Source: Clavaria fumosa (Eukaryota > Basidiomycota > Agaricomycetes > Agaricales > Clavariaceae). From it: a DNA stretch of 64,000 nt. Shown piece by piece: positions 32,395 to 45,160 of this stretch. The DNA lies in contig OX637796.1 of NCBI GenBank assembly GCA_951802425.1, positions 1,178,001 through 1,242,000 on the forward strand, in the 5' to 3' direction. Below the pieces are notes generated by a model. That model had not been told where the DNA came from. It made no database searches and saw only the letters and a list, made by a program, of their open reading frames with translations. The position numbers and the translations under genes were made by a program. Within the stretch, counting starts at the first letter, position 1, and every line of letters begins with the position of its first letter.

Positions 32395-33579
32395 TTAAAA
32401 AAGACTACGCTTGCACCGTGAGAAGACAAATTGATCCGTTTCTTCCCAGCATGCGGAGTGGGGAGCAGATTCAGGGAAGGCCTCCATTTGCGCGCGGTCC
32501 AATGCATATATATGCTCTTGATTCATCCTTCCCTGAAGGCTAACAAAGAACCGGAAAGCGATCAAAACTAAATGCTTGGAATCAAGGGCGACGGATAGAG
32601 ATCGAATGGAGTGGCGTGCCGCTTCCCGGCATCTGTTCTGCAAGACGGTTTACGGCAGATATACGCCTTGGCGGGCCACACGGCCTGGGACATGACTTCA
32701 TCCTGGGGGGAATGTGACGATCACCGGCAATAGCAATAAATTATCTATCAGTTGCGCCGGAAGAGACTCACAGAAAGGGACCTAAGCGGCGCAGACGCCA
32801 AGAACCCTTTTGCGGCCGGATACCGATTGTGCTATCAAATGGTGGCTGAATAGCGAGCGTCTTCGAGGGGGGGAGAGCGTGCGTTGCATCTGTTGTTGTC
32901 CAGCACATACACGGCACCTTGTTTGGAGGCCGAGTTATCCTGATCCGGCTGCGTAAAGATCACAAATTTTTTGAATGGGTAAAACGGGTGATCGCTGCAG
33001 CGGGTTCTCGCATCTCGTCTGACTTTGAAAACAGGGTGTCTATCACTGTTCCAGCATCGGCCCGGGGCGCGACAAAGGAGGAAACTCTTACCGAGCAACG
33101 GGCCACGGGGTTGATGATCAGTGCTCTCGTCATGGGCGGGTGAGGGGGCGAGTGGAACACCTGATAGAAAGATGGGGGTGGCCATGTCAAAGACAGATGC
33201 GTTACCCAGCGGAGGAACGCGGACAGCACAGGCTGACCGTCATGGACCTTTCTGGCCACATGGGTCAATGTTTGAATCTGGGGACACCGCTTCTGTCAGA
33301 GCCTCTCTGAGCAAGGGCCGCAAAAAAACTGATGGCGAGAGATCGTCGAAAAAAGGGTGGAACCACTGCGGCGTTCGCTCGCCTTGGCCCTGAGCATACA
33401 TATTAAAGTGGGTTTCTGAGCTCGGTGTCAAAAATTTTGTGTCCCCCCTCGTGCGATAGCCGCAAAAGCGCGCGGTAGACCGAAGGTGGAAAAGAAGAGG
33501 CCTCTGACCCTGCACGATATCGTACGTGTCCTGTAGGGGGTAAAGAAGGGGGTTGCTTAGGCATCCCGTTCGCGCTCAT
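32395..33579 (-). pseudogene. decayed partial copy of the SPO22/ZIP4-like gene (5' part)
   Basis: Same orientation and exon order as the intact gene's 5' third (about 30255-31366). At 33579 the reading MSANGMPKQPPSL parallels MSASKKRKAPLSL, then needs a frame change to reach LQDTYDIVQGQ (parallel to LQDTYDSMKG). At about 32900, SKQGAVYVLDNN parallels SKQGIIHVLQTA. At about 32780 the DNA CCTAAGCGGCGCAGACGCCAAG parallels CCTTAGCGGCGCAGCCAAGG at 30534. At about 32490-32535, FREG is followed by a stop where the intact gene has FREGNESVAEYMLD. Frameshifts and the in-frame stop show it is non-functional. Internal exons are poorly preserved. Confidence 0.7.
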
Positions 33580-33633
33580 GTCGTGGAAAAGATGGGAATG
33601 GGAATGGGAAAAAAAATAATTGTGCGTTTCCGG

Positions 33634-33660
33634 GACGCGCGCTGTCACGCGCCGGATCAC
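33634..33660. repeat. second copy of the 27-bp SPO22 upstream motif
   Basis: Identical to 31393-31419 and lies 55 bp upstream of the relic's ATG-equivalent. Confidence 0.7.
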
Positions 33661-36524
33661 GAGCCGTCACACAGCCAAAGAGAAAAAAACAGACGCGCGG
33701 CACCGCACCGCACCTTCGTTTCGCGTTGTTGCGGGTTGCTCCTCCCGGCCCACCCTGCCCCACCCACACGACCTCCCAATCAGATGAACAACAACATGCC
33801 TACCTTCCAGGAATCGTCTGATACCGTCGAGCAGGCGGCCATCGTGCGTCTCTCGACACACCAATCACGCCCCCGTCAGGGGATAGATATCCTGAAAAAA
33901 AGATCGTCGTGTGTCTCTTCGTTCAACAGCTTGCGCGCACCGACGGTGTCTTCGCTGGGCTGACATCAGGTCTCGCTGGAGGCACGTCTTTTTTTTCTTT
34001 TTTTTTTGGGTTGCAATCAACGAATTTACACCCTTTGCTTACAGCCGTCCTGGGTAACAAACTAATGGGTTTCGGCAGGAACAAGACCATATTCTGTGGT
34101 ATCGGTGCGTCACCGTAACCCCCCCCTTACCCATTCCTTCCCGTTTCCTGTCGAAGTCTCACCGATAATGGCTCGATACGTCTCTTTAAACTCCTCCTGT
34201 CTGACAAAACCACGCGTCCCCACCCCCCCACCCCCTTCTCGCACTTTGGCTCCCACCATGTGACCCCCCCCCACGGTCATTCTGCGCAGTGACGGGCGTT
34301 CTTTCAGGGTACCTGTTCACCCGGGCTTTCTTCAGCACGCACCTGGCCACGCTCCAGGCCCGGAAGCGAACGCCCCAAGATTCCGCGCCAACGTCGACCC
34401 CTGCTTGAAGCTGCCATTGTGTCAGCCGTTTTGGCCTCTTCCCTCCATCCGGATGAAATGCCAAACCCAGGTTTTTTTTTATAAAAAGGAAGAGCAAAAA
34501 AAAAAAGATCCCGTTTTGAGGTGTCAGTCCCTTGGTCGTATGGGGCTAACTGAGAATTAAGTGCTTTAGCGTATCCTCCTATCGCGTGGTGAGAGAAAAA
34601 GAACAGAACAACAGAACAAACATACAACCTATCGCCGCACCATCCCGCCGCCACCGGGGGCCCATCACACGCATGATGTCTCAACCAACGGGCGATGTCA
34701 AAGCCACACCACACTTTTTTTTTTTTCATTTTCATTTTCACCGCACCAACCCATCGGTCCGAGCGGGTTGTGTCTTGTTCAAAACAAAACAACAAAAAAA
34801 ACAGCGCTGCCAAACGGGTCCAACACACCCAAACGCAAGTGCGTTGCCAAGCCATGGTTGGAGTTATATGTGCCCCCAGAACGAACGTTACTGGAGCGTT
34901 AGATGCTATCTTTTTCTTCTTCTTCCCGGAACATGCTGTGTGATACCGTTTCCAACTCTTCTTGACTCGTTTCGACAATATATTATTATAATACACAGAC
35001 CCAAACGAGATGCGCTACAAAAGGGAAAGTGACAAGGGAAAAGAGCCTACATTAGAACAGCTTCGCAACTCGTTGCGCGTGGAACAACAACAACGACGGG
35101 GACATGGCAGCACAACAGACGACAGGGAGAAGAAGAGAAAACAGACGCGTCTGCGGAGCTATCCTTTCTTCCTTTTTCTTTTTTCTTTTCCCTTCCCCGA
35201 AGCGGATGAGCTAAGCAACCACAATGTCCGCCGCCGTGCGAGAACAAATCCCCCCACCAATGCATGCGTGCACACCTTACCATGTACCCTCCTATCCCGC
35301 AATGAACTTCCTTGCAACAACGATGATCCCCCAATACAATCCCGGGGAAGTCCTAAGCACATCATCTCCCCCCCTGTTGTCATGAAAGCGGGGCACTTTT
35401 CCCTTCGCCTCACACTCACACACTCACACCACAACGGCACGACAACCCCTCCGAGGCCCAAAAAAGAGGCGATCGCGCGCTGATGCATTCATTCCTCTGT
35501 TCCCTTGTCTCTCCCCCACCAGGTGCCACCTCCGTCCTGCAACCGATATCTATGATACGCAGCAGTCACCGGAGGCAATGCGACAAGAAGAAATGAAAGG
35601 GCGGAACACAGACACCTGTCCACCTGGGATTTTCCCTTTTAAAAGATAAATCTGTTTGGGGACAACTAAACTCCAGAAGAGAGACGGAATGATGATGGAG
35701 GATGGACAGGACGAGTGAAATATATAATGCCAACGCTACATCGGGAATGAACGGAATAGGCTAATTACTACGGAATCGGGTAAAATCTTTTTGAAAAACG
35801 AAACGTTCCCCGGCAGCACCGCGCAGCAGCACACCACATCTCATCCGACTGATCCCAAAGAAAACGGCCATCATCATGATTATATATCTTTCGTGATGGT
35901 CGGGCGAAGTAAGAAAGCACACACACACACGACACGTCTCCCTTTTTTTTTTCTTCTCTTCTTTTTTCCAATTCCCCTGCGGGCTGTATAACGCTTAAAC
36001 GCCCAGCGATCACCTATTTTTTTTTTTCACTCGCTCCATCATGTCCGACTATCACTCCATCTGCGCCAGCGTGGTGCGGTGTATGTGTGTGTGAGGTTTT
36101 GCTGTTCCGCCAACACCCCCCATCTGAGGAGGGATCTCGAACCCAACCCCCCCGTAATCGCTTTAGCTCGGACCTGGGTAAGGAGAGCGTCTCTTCGTTC
36201 TCCTAAGCACCAAAAGGAAAAGGAAAAAAAGATAAACAAGACCAGGTCTCATGAGCATGAGCGAATTCCCCGCCTGCGCGGCGCGGCAGCTTCAGGGCGT
36301 TACTGAAGAACGGTCACATTGTCAGAGAAAAAGAGAAAAAATGTGAAAAGAAGTAATGCAGCCAGGAAACGGACCAAAAAAAGCAACAGCCGAAAAGGAA
36401 TAATTTACGAAAAAAACGATTATTTGTCGTCTCCCGGCGTTTCGGCCTTCGTCGCCGGGGAGGCCAACATTTCCACATGTCAGAGCGCCGAATCCCCAAA
36501 TGGCAGGAGTGTGAGAAGTTCAAG

Positions 36525-36555
36525 AATAATAAATATTAATAATAATAATAATAAA
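36525..36555. repeat. TAA/AAT trinucleotide microsatellite
   Basis: Imperfect run of AAT units in the gene-poor region. Confidence 0.8.
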
Positions 36556-37187
36556 GGCCAGGGCCTTGGAGGTCCAATGGAGGAACGCTTGTAAGGATCG
36601 GGGAACGCGTCGGCTGTGGTGTAGCTGCTGCCCTTTCCTTTTTGCCTTTCCCTTCTTCTGTCTGGCCAAGTAATGAGCTAGACGATGTAGCTGGGAGCCG
36701 CCGCTCCAGAACAGAGGTTTATTTTATTTTTATAAAAAAAGGTACACGATTTTACCCCTCAGGAGCGCCTTTTTTTTTGGTTTGGCTTTTTCACAACGAA
36801 CGAACGAGCGAACAGAGAAGAAGAGAGAAGAAGAGAGAGAGAGAGAGTCTGACCGTGTTCGGATCCCCGGAAACGCTCGTCCACACCAGATATGGATATG
36901 GCCCCCCCATGCATATATCATGGGTCGGTGTGGCACGCGCGGGGACAAGTCAGACACGTCGCATGGCGTGGTGGGGCGGCGGCGGCGGCGTTCGTTCGTC
37001 CCGTCGTTGGGGGGCGTCTGTGGTGATGATGACGCAGCAACGGCTGACTGACTCGAGAGAGCAGCAGCAACGTGCGTGCGAGCCACTGGTGATGCAAGTA
37101 CGGACGGACCAACCACGCGTTGCCCTGGCCTGACCTTGACCTGACCTGTGTCAACACTGTCAAGTAGCCGACCTCTTGACTGACCCT

Positions 37188-37210
37188 GTTTTTTTTTTTT
37201 TTTTTTTTCC
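37188..37210. repeat. poly-T tract
   Basis: Uninterrupted run of about 20 T residues, one of several in the region (a second block lies downstream of the cyclin stop at about 42951-42972). Confidence 0.8.
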
Positions 37211-39571
37211 TTCTTCGTCTTTCCCTTTCGGTCTTCGGAACCCGTAACAGCAATGGCAAGTTACCCAAAACAACTTGGGACCACCAGGTGGTGCCTTGAG
37301 GAGATGCACCGGTGCTGTCCACTTTTAAAATAAGTTAGCACGACATTGGGTTTGGTGTGTAGATCTATTACACACACTACACTACACACATAACTCGCAA
37401 TTGCAGTCACGATGACGAAGGGGCCACACGCTAACCACGATATCTACATCTACTACATGTACCTTCATATGATTTGCTTTTTTTTTCTTTCCCCTTTCTC
37501 TTGTTTCGCAGAGATGTATCTCATATACGCACCAACCGAAAGCCAATACCCGAATACCAATGGGCCTGGTCAAACTCTACTTATGATGGAATAACCCCCG
37601 ACACACAGCCAAAAAAAAAAAAGGCGCCCTTTTCATATATCATCATAACCTCCTTTTCTTCTTGGCTCCCCCCAAAAAAGCTCCCAATGGACGTTGGGCC
37701 CTCGCTGCGGCGGTGGCGTCTCCCGGGATGAACTTCTTGTCTTGACTCAGGGTGGGATTTGCAAAGACGCTGCTCTCGGGTCTCCGCCTCCTGAGTGATG
37801 ATAATATTATATTATTCGGGCCGTCCGGCTGCTCGCGGCTAACCAGCGCGTACCTCGCTGCTATCGCTATCGCTTTTTTGCGTCGCCAATATATAAATAT
37901 ATGCAATATAAAAATGGCCGAGTTGCGGTACAGCAACAATACACAGTACAGTACAGTGCAGTACAGCAGCGTATCAAGCCCATGTGTTTATCTATCTCCT
38001 GGGATCCGCGTTGGTCGCGCGCCGTCTTGGACGGACATGGGCGTATCATTCTTCCAACCCATTTACCCGACTACCCCGGAAATTATATAGCAGTTGTGGA
38101 GGCTGAAAGAGAAAAAACAAAGTTCCGCCATTCTTCCGACGTCGAACCTGGTGACGTCTTGGGCAGCATTGCTTTTTCGCGCCACACTGAACTGTATTGT
38201 GTGTATCGCGCGAACGACCCTCCGTTCGTTCGTCTATCGGCGCGTCGTCGGATCTCCACCCTGGCCCCTTAACTAAAGGCAATAACAGCGTTTTGCGCCA
38301 TGGCGCATGGCCTGTCCAACTACCGCCCGCGAATCAATCACATGGTGCAGCCTATCGGGAGGGAGGGGGGAGCTACAGAACCAGAACCAGGACACAATAC
38401 CTTCGTCGACGCGTTTGTTCCCTTTTTTTTTTTTGGAGCACCGCCCGAAAGAGAAAAGACAAAGACAAAAGGGAAGGAAGGGGTAGGCCCCGGCGAACGA
38501 GAAGAAGGCCTGGCGCCAAGGCTGCTGTGCATTGCTGCACCGTCGCAGTCGGGCGACGCGACACTCTAGCGGACGGACCCGCCCCCCCCATTTCAAATTT
38601 TTTATTTTACTGTTGTACTGCTTCATCGATATGCGGCGCCACAGGACGACGACGTGTGTCCGTGCCCGTGCCAATGCCAAAACCAAATTACTCACTCGTA
38701 TTGGGACCCGGGAGAGGGGGGCCGGGGGGGTGTTGCTTAGTAGTCCGTTGTCAGTTGGGCTGGGGTTGTGCTGCTGTCGTTCCGGGAATTCCCAAACGTA
38801 AGTCTGCTGCGAAGGGGGGTGTGGTGTTTGGTTCTAAACGCGTCTAAGTGCTGGACAACCTCTCTCTCCCAACCCGCCGCCAAACCGGAAACGAGATAAT
38901 TTAGAGGACAGGACCACATCGGGGCGAGAAACGACCGAAGAGGTCAGTCCCGATCCGAGAAAGACAGACAGCATTGTTTTATTTCTATTTCTATTTATTT
39001 CTGTCTGGCTTTGTCTCGGACTTGGAAAAATGTAACTTCCTATTTTGGGGGAGGGAGTGGAGTGGCTGACTGCTCTCTCGGCTGTCAAAAAAATTTGATC
39101 AAATTTTATATTTTATCTCCACTCCATGAGGCCACTCAGATGGGGACGGGGACAAAGAAAAGGAGATGTACTCGAAATGAAAAAGTGTTACGGACACGTT
39201 TAGCGAGTTGTCTTTTTTGTAAGATCATTCCATGGTAATATATTGGGTTAAAAAGTATTGATCAGATCTTTGAGTCACGTAAAAAAGAGTTTGCTGTGAA
39301 GGTCAACGCGTTCACATCAGAGAGAGACAAGGAGAGAGACATGACTTGAGAGAGATTAGAGATAGATAGATATATTTATAAATATATTTTATACCGAAAA
39401 AGTGATAAGCTCTTGATATGGATTATTTGTAATTACCTAATTTACTATTATATCTATCGATTATTTTTTTACTACAATGATTTTAAGGGATAGGACAAGA
39501 TAACCAAATAGATTGTAAACAAGATAGTCCCTTATAATATAATATTATAATATTATCTAATGCTATACAGT

Positions 39572-39755
39572 CACACAGTAACAGTCTCTCTCTGTCACAC
39601 ACCCGTCTCTCTCATTCTCTCATTCTTTCTCTCTTACCCTACTACTTTTTTATTATTACCGCTATACTACTCACTCACTCACTCACTCACTTTTTTAAAT
39701 ATGACTTCATCCTCCTCCTTTTTCTCTCTTTCTCTCCTTTCAATGACTCTGCCTT
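39572..39755 (+). promoter_or_regulatory. pyrimidine-rich tract before the cyclin start
   Basis: A strongly CT-rich strand with CTCT, CACTCACT and TTTCTC runs ends at the start codon at 39756. Such tracts are common near transcription starts of strongly regulated fungal genes. An ATG at 39702 opens an out-of-frame Ser-rich ORF of 86 codons that overlaps the cyclin start, so the main start may be reached by leaky scanning. Confidence 0.45.
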
Positions 39756-42700
39756 ATGGCTATCGCTTATATCCCTCTCAACAACGACAACTTACATCTC
39801 CCTCCAATGGCTCTTGCTCCTCCTCATCATCATTCTCATCCTCACCAATGGTCTTCATGGCGTCAACCAAAGCATATCCATCTATTCACCCCTCCTCATC
39901 GTCCTACAAGTCACTCATCCACTCCAGTAACAACGACCCTACCTCCAATAGCTCAGCTTGACCTGCGCTTGCCCATCGTACATCCACGTATGTCTTTGTC
40001 TAACATCGACGCGTATCTTGTTGCTCACCGTCGTCCCATAGCGACACCCCCTTCGTCGACCTACTTGCACACCTCTAGCCCGCCGCCGCTGCCATTACCC
40101 TCACCACCACCACCCCCTGCTCATGTCGAGCACGAACCACACACCGGCAGCTGCACCGTCGTCGAGCCCCCACCACCACCACAACCAGAGGCAATGACAA
40201 CAACCGCAACGACGGCGACGACCGCACGCTTCCTCGACTGGCTCGACATGTCGCGGCAGCAATCCGCAGCCGAAAAGACCTGCGAGATGATCTGCTACCT
40301 CTGGTTCTCCACCCGCTCGCCCTCCGTCTCCTCGTCCTCCTCCGCGCAGCCCCGCTCGCCCGCCTCGACCCACCAGCTCGTCGCGTCCCCGCTCTTCATC
40401 AATTTCATGCGCAAGGTGCTCGAGACGACCCAGGTCAGCGCGAGCGTCGTCGTGCTCGCGCTGCACTTCATCTACCGGCTCAAGGCGCGCTCCTGGGGCA
40501 CGCCCGCCGCAGGCACGAGCGGGAACGCAGCAGCGGCGGCGGTACCCCCGCCCCCGGCGGCGCCGCAGCCGGGGAGCGAGTTCCGCATCGCGGTCGCCGC
40601 GCTGATGATGGCGAACAAGTTCCTCGACGACAACACGTACACGAACCGGACGTGGTCGGACGTGTCCGGGATCGCGCTCGCGGAGATCAACCGCATGGAG
40701 CGCGAGTTCCTGGCGGGCGTCGACTTTGCGCTGTTCGTCGGCGCGGGGACGTATGGCTCGTGGCTGCACCTGCTCAAGGGCCTCGTGAGCGCCAAGGAGC
40801 GCGAGAGCGCGCGGTGCTGGGGGCGCGCGCACCACCATCACCATCACCACCACCATCTTCATCGGCATTCTGCGGCGCGGAAACATTACAGGTCACTCCC
40901 GTCACCGCAGCCCACGCCTGCGCCGTCGTCGTCGTCGTCGTCGCAGTACCACTATCACCGCGTCCGCTCGTCGCACTACCCGTACTACAGCCGCGCTCGC
41001 TCGTCCTCGCCCAATCGGAGCACTGTCTGCGCGCGGCAGCCCACATACCCGTTCACCTTCTCGACCGGTGCGCCCTACAACGCCTACCACACCCAACAGC
41101 TACCACCACCACAACAGCTACCACCCCTACCAGACCAGCTCCCCTCTCCACACTCCCCTCCACTCCCCGCCGCCGCCACCACCACGACAACGACAACAGC
41201 AACAGCAACGACGACAGGGTCCAAACGGCCGGCCTCCTGCGCATTCTCACCGACGTCGGAGAGCTTCGCGCAGCACGCACGGCCGCCGCCGGGCAAGCGC
41301 GCGCCGCCCGTGGCGCTCTCGCTCGAGATACCGACGGCGCGGACGCGTGCAGGGGGCGGCGGCTCCGCGGTGGAGGGACTGCAGTCGTTCGCGCGGATGA
41401 CGCTGTCTGCGACGTCAGCATCATCTTCGTCTTCGTCTGAGTCGGTGTCGTCGGACGGGGAGTCGGCGGCGTCGTCCTCTGGTGGCTCGCCGCCGCCGGT
41501 GAGGGGGTGGGATGCCTCCCCAGCTCAACCGGCTCCTGTCGCTGCTGCTGCTACTGCGGCGGCGGCGGCGGCGCGGGTACCGTCCCCTGTGTCTCCAGCG
41601 CGGCAGTCGTCAGCGTCAGCGCCAGTGCCGGTGCCGACGCTCGTGTCGGCGTATCGGATGGACGAGCGGCGGTCCGCTGCCGTGCCCCAGGTGAGCTTTC
41701 GTCTCTTTCGATTTTCCAGGGAACAAGCAACTAATGCCTGTCTTTTTATTTTGTAGACGTTGTACTTTTATTCGCTGGCGTGCTCCCCGCCCGACGGTGG
41801 GAGCGACGGGCGCGGTGGGGCGGATCCCGCGTCTGCGTCTGCGTCTGCATCCGCGGGCGCGACGGACGGGCCCCGCGGCGGCGTCGTGCGGCACAAGGCG
41901 CGTCTGCGGTATCACCAGCCTGCGGTGCACCAGCCCCGTCTCGCCGCGTCGTCGATGCCGCCGCGGTACTTCTGCAGCAGCAGCGGTAGCGGTGCCGGTG
42001 CGAGTGCTGGGCACACGAGCGGCCAGGTGTTCGAAAATGGGTATGGGGGGGCGCCTGTGTCTGTGGCTGCGTCTGCCTATGGCGGCGGACGTGGTGGGTA
42101 TGCTGCTGCTGCTGCTGCTGGAGGCGGCTATGGCTACGGCTACGGCTACGGCTATAACGCCTTTGGTGGTGGGCAGACGACGCAGATGCCGATGCCGATG
42201 GTGCTGCCGCTGCCACTGCCGCCGCTGCCGCTGCTGCGCCCGACGAACGCGCAGAGCGCGCGGTCGAGCCCGCTCTGGGAGCCGAGCCTGCATTATCCTC
42301 AGCCGTACCTGCAGCACCAGCAACAACATGGGGTGGGGGCAGGGGTGGCGGCGTTTGGGCAGGGGCCGAGTTCGCAGTTGCCGTTTGGGACGGCGGGGTG
42401 GGTGGGGCAGCAACAGCAGCAACAACAGCAGCAACGTCGTGTTCTGCCACCCCCGATAACGACGACGACGACGACGCATACGACGTACCTCCAGCCCCTT
42501 CACGCGCAGCAACAGCAGCAGTACACCAGCTCCCCAACGCCAACCGCCCTCGACGCCTCAAGCGACCGGGACGCGAGCATGAGTCCGCCTCACTCGCACG
42601 CGCACGCGGGCACGGGCGGGGACGCGCTGGTGGCGCCGACGCCTGCGCCGTTCGCGAACGCGGGCCCTCCCGGGGTGCGGTTCTTTGCGTTGGAGCCGCC

Positions 42701-42923
42701 GCCTTCGTTCTCGCTCGCGGCGCTGCATGCGCCGCACCATGTGCATCATCACCAGCACCCGCACCAGCACCCGCACCACCAACACCACCAGCACCAACAT
42801 CAGCACCACCAGCACTCGTATTCGCAGTCACACGCGCAGCACCCGTACCACCCACTCCAGCATCGGGCGGCGGCGGTGCAGCAGGGGCCGCAGCAGTATT
42901 ACGGCTTGTATGCGGGCTGCTGA
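39756..42923 (+). CDS. cyclin of the Pho85-cyclin (Pcl) type with long low-complexity tails
   Basis: Predicted regulatory subunit for a Pho85/CDK5-like kinase. Two exons joined by an intron at 41691-41756 (GTGAGC to TAG) give 1033 residues. The cyclin fold spans about residues 165-345: SAAEKTCEMICYLWF, INFMRKVLETTQVSASVVVL, ALHFIYRLKAR, FRIAVAALMMANKFLDDNTY, WSDVSGIALAEINRMEREFL and GVDFALFVGAGTYGSWLHLL. This arrangement matches Pcl1/2/9 cyclins; an Ala/Pro loop is inserted between helices. The rest is low complexity: a Pro-rich N-terminus, a 9-His run near residue 360, Ser/Thr/Pro-rich phosphorylatable stretches, Gly-Tyr repeats, poly-Gln and a His/Gln-rich end (HQHPHQHPHHQHHQHQHQ). Exons are extremely GC-rich, so long shadow ORFs exist in all frames. 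Unusually long gene-poor flanks suggest complex regulation. It is far longer than yeast Pcl proteins. Confidence 0.87.
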
Positions 42924-43599
42924 AGGAAGGTTCGCTTGCTCGCACATTGTTTTTTTTTTTTTTTTTTTTTTCCTACCTCTTTTTTTTTCTTCTCTTTCTT
43001 ATGACTTGCTACGTTAACTCTTTGAATTTGACTTGGGCGAAACTTCGGTTTTTATATAGCGCCGTTGTTTTCTCTTTCTCTCTTTCTCTCTCTCTGTCTT
43101 CCTCCGCACACTTGTTTTTTCTTTCCTCATTGTCAACCTCATTGTCATCGTCATCCTTTGCATATACATCAGCATCGACATCATTGCAAATGCATCACTA
43201 CCAGTAGCAGCAGCGGCAGTACGGTAACAACGTACATGAACACACCGCACCACACACACAAAAGAACGACACCAAAAATCCATTATTAATCAATCGACCT
43301 TTGTATAATCCGAAACCGATACAACAAAGAAATGCGAAAGCAAAGCGAACACTTTTATCATCATACACGTTGTCTTCCAATGCGAGAATGGAACTTGTTG
43401 TTTCTGTTTCTGATACCTAAGGCCCCAACAGGCCCCAACCCCCTCAAGCTCCGCACGATAACGAAAAAGAAAAGGGGGGATGGATGGGATAATACCCGGG
43501 TCTGGGACTTGTACCGAACGTACTGTATCGTAATGATTTCATTGTTGATCTTTTTTTTTTGCCTTCTGTTACTTTGGGCCGAAAAGGGAAAGCGCTGTG

Positions 43600-43822
43600 C
43601 CGTAGCGTGGTGCCTTGAGCCTGAGCCTGTGAGGGGTGCGGTCCCAAGGGCCCCCCCCAATGTCCAATGTCAGCCAAGTCCCGTCCCAACACGCGTGTGC
43701 AGGGCCGGTGCCGTAGCGTGGTGCCTTGAGCCTGAGCCTGTGAGGGTGGTCGCAAAAGTGCCCCAATGTCCAATGTGCCAAGTCTCATCCATCCCAACAC
43801 GCGTGTGCAGGGCCGGTGCCAG
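43600..43822. repeat. tandem repeat, two units of about 111 bp
   Basis: Each unit starts CCGTAGCGTGGTGCCTTGAG and ends AACACGCGTGTGCAGGGCCG (first unit from 43600, second from 43711). Units differ by small indels in the middle. The end contains the palindrome ACACGCGTGT. Confidence 0.85.
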
Positions 43823-44033
43823 TGGCTTTTTTATTTAGTGTACGGGGCTTGGCAAATCTATCTATCTATCTATCCGTCAACGGTCACCGGTCACCACACG
43901 GCAGAAACTTTGATTTTGAGATTTTTGCTTCTAGGCTTTGCAGTCTGGAGTCTGGGCAACAAGGGTGACATGACATGACACGACACGACACGACGCATCG
44001 ACATGCCACGACATCGACACAACACAGGTTCCC

Positions 44034-44060
44034 TCGCCTCGCCTCGCCTCGCCTCGCCTG
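44034..44060. repeat. CCTCG pentanucleotide repeat
   Basis: Five consecutive CCTCG units, preceded at about 43968-43995 by an imperfect GACAC/GACGA run. Confidence 0.85.
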
Positions 44061-45160
44061 CGATCATCATCAGACGCCCATCATGGGACGGCTGGACTAC
44101 TGGTCTGGATGGGATGGATGGGACAACAAGTTCCGAACGAAACGGTCGCGTATCACCGTGCCATGCCATGGCGCGATGTTCTTTCTTTCTACATTGCTCG
44201 CCTGCGGACACGTCTCTCCATTTGTCGTGCTTTGAAACATATCGATATAATAAATAATATTTAGATAAATGTATAAAGTCGAAGTCGCCGCTCTTGAGCC
44301 AGAGGCTCGTTATGGTCTCGGAGCTACAGTATAGGCTGCGCCCCTGCGCCCCTTCAACGGAAGAAGAAAAAAATAAAATTGGAATGGAACAGGCGCAGCA
44401 GCAGAAGAAGGTCCGAGGGAGAGAAAGCCTGAGACTCGGAGAAGCTATGACCGCGCACCACCGCACCGCAGCACCACACCACACCCACTGGTAGACAAGG
44501 TCCCCGCCCCGCTCCGCTCCGCTGTATTTGAATGGAGTAAACAATGGCCCTGTGGCTAAGTAAATCGGATAGATAGAAATGGCGTGTTAGATTGAGTGTG
44601 AGTGGTGGTGTAGTGGTGTTAGTGTGAAATGATGAATAGTTATCGATAGATATACAAGTGATGATATAATAATATTTAATCTCCGACTTCGGATCAATTG
44701 AGCCAAGGTCGGTCTCACTCCATTGACCCCTTCCGTTCCTCAACAAGTGTGCAGGCGAAATCAACAGCGGGGGTCCCTTAGGTGGGGCCCTGTGTTTACT
44801 GCGACCCTATTTCTTCTTCTTCTCTCGGCGCTCATCTGATGATGAGAAAAAAAAGATGTTGCGGCCGCGCGCACATAGAACTCGGCCCCCCAAAAACAGG
44901 TGCGAACGGGAACCAGGGAAGAGAAGAGAGACACCGCGCCGCTTTTTGCCGTGTGCTGAGATAATCATGCTCAGATGTGACGACAGTGTGACACCATCGT
45001 GTTTTTTCGTTCTTCCTTGTGTTATGTTATGACGAGTTTGTCTTGGCTATTTGATCTCTCTCCGCGGTCCCGGCCGAGCGGGGTAAAGCACCGGTGTTTT
45101 TTACTTCTTTTTTTTTTTAACATGATCGAACGAGGCAGCGGGGATATGTCTGTTCTGTTA

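Larger units (their letters stand above)
33661..39755. other. long gene-poor region upstream of the cyclin gene
   Basis: About 6 kb with no ORF that reads like a conserved protein. It is rich in homopolymer runs (T, A, C), short CA, GA and TAA repeats, and AT-rich blocks (39360-39560). The many ORFs of 60-230 codons carry low-complexity residues (poly-Lys, Arg-rich, Phe-rich) expected from biased sequence on both strands. The last 170 bp before the cyclin start are a CT-rich tract. It could hold the distal promoter, a long 5' UTR with introns, or non-coding RNA; nothing in the sequence decides. Confidence 0.55.
42924..45157. other. 3' flank of the cyclin gene, non-coding
   Basis: Poly-T block, CT-rich stretches, two tandem repeat families (see separate entries) and a TCTA microsatellite at about 43857-43873. 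No gene recognised. Confidence 0.5.

Noticed and set aside
34304..38847. ORFs of 100-230 codons in the gene-poor region
   Set aside because: Arg-, Lys- or Phe-rich low-complexity readings arising from homopolymers and biased sequence. They occur on both strands and in overlapping frames, without domain content.
40101..42945. Long ORFs on both strands over the cyclin exons (up to 399 codons)
   Set aside because: They are shadows of extremely GC-rich, repeat-rich coding sequence. Only the plus-strand frame contains the cyclin fold and a clean intron.
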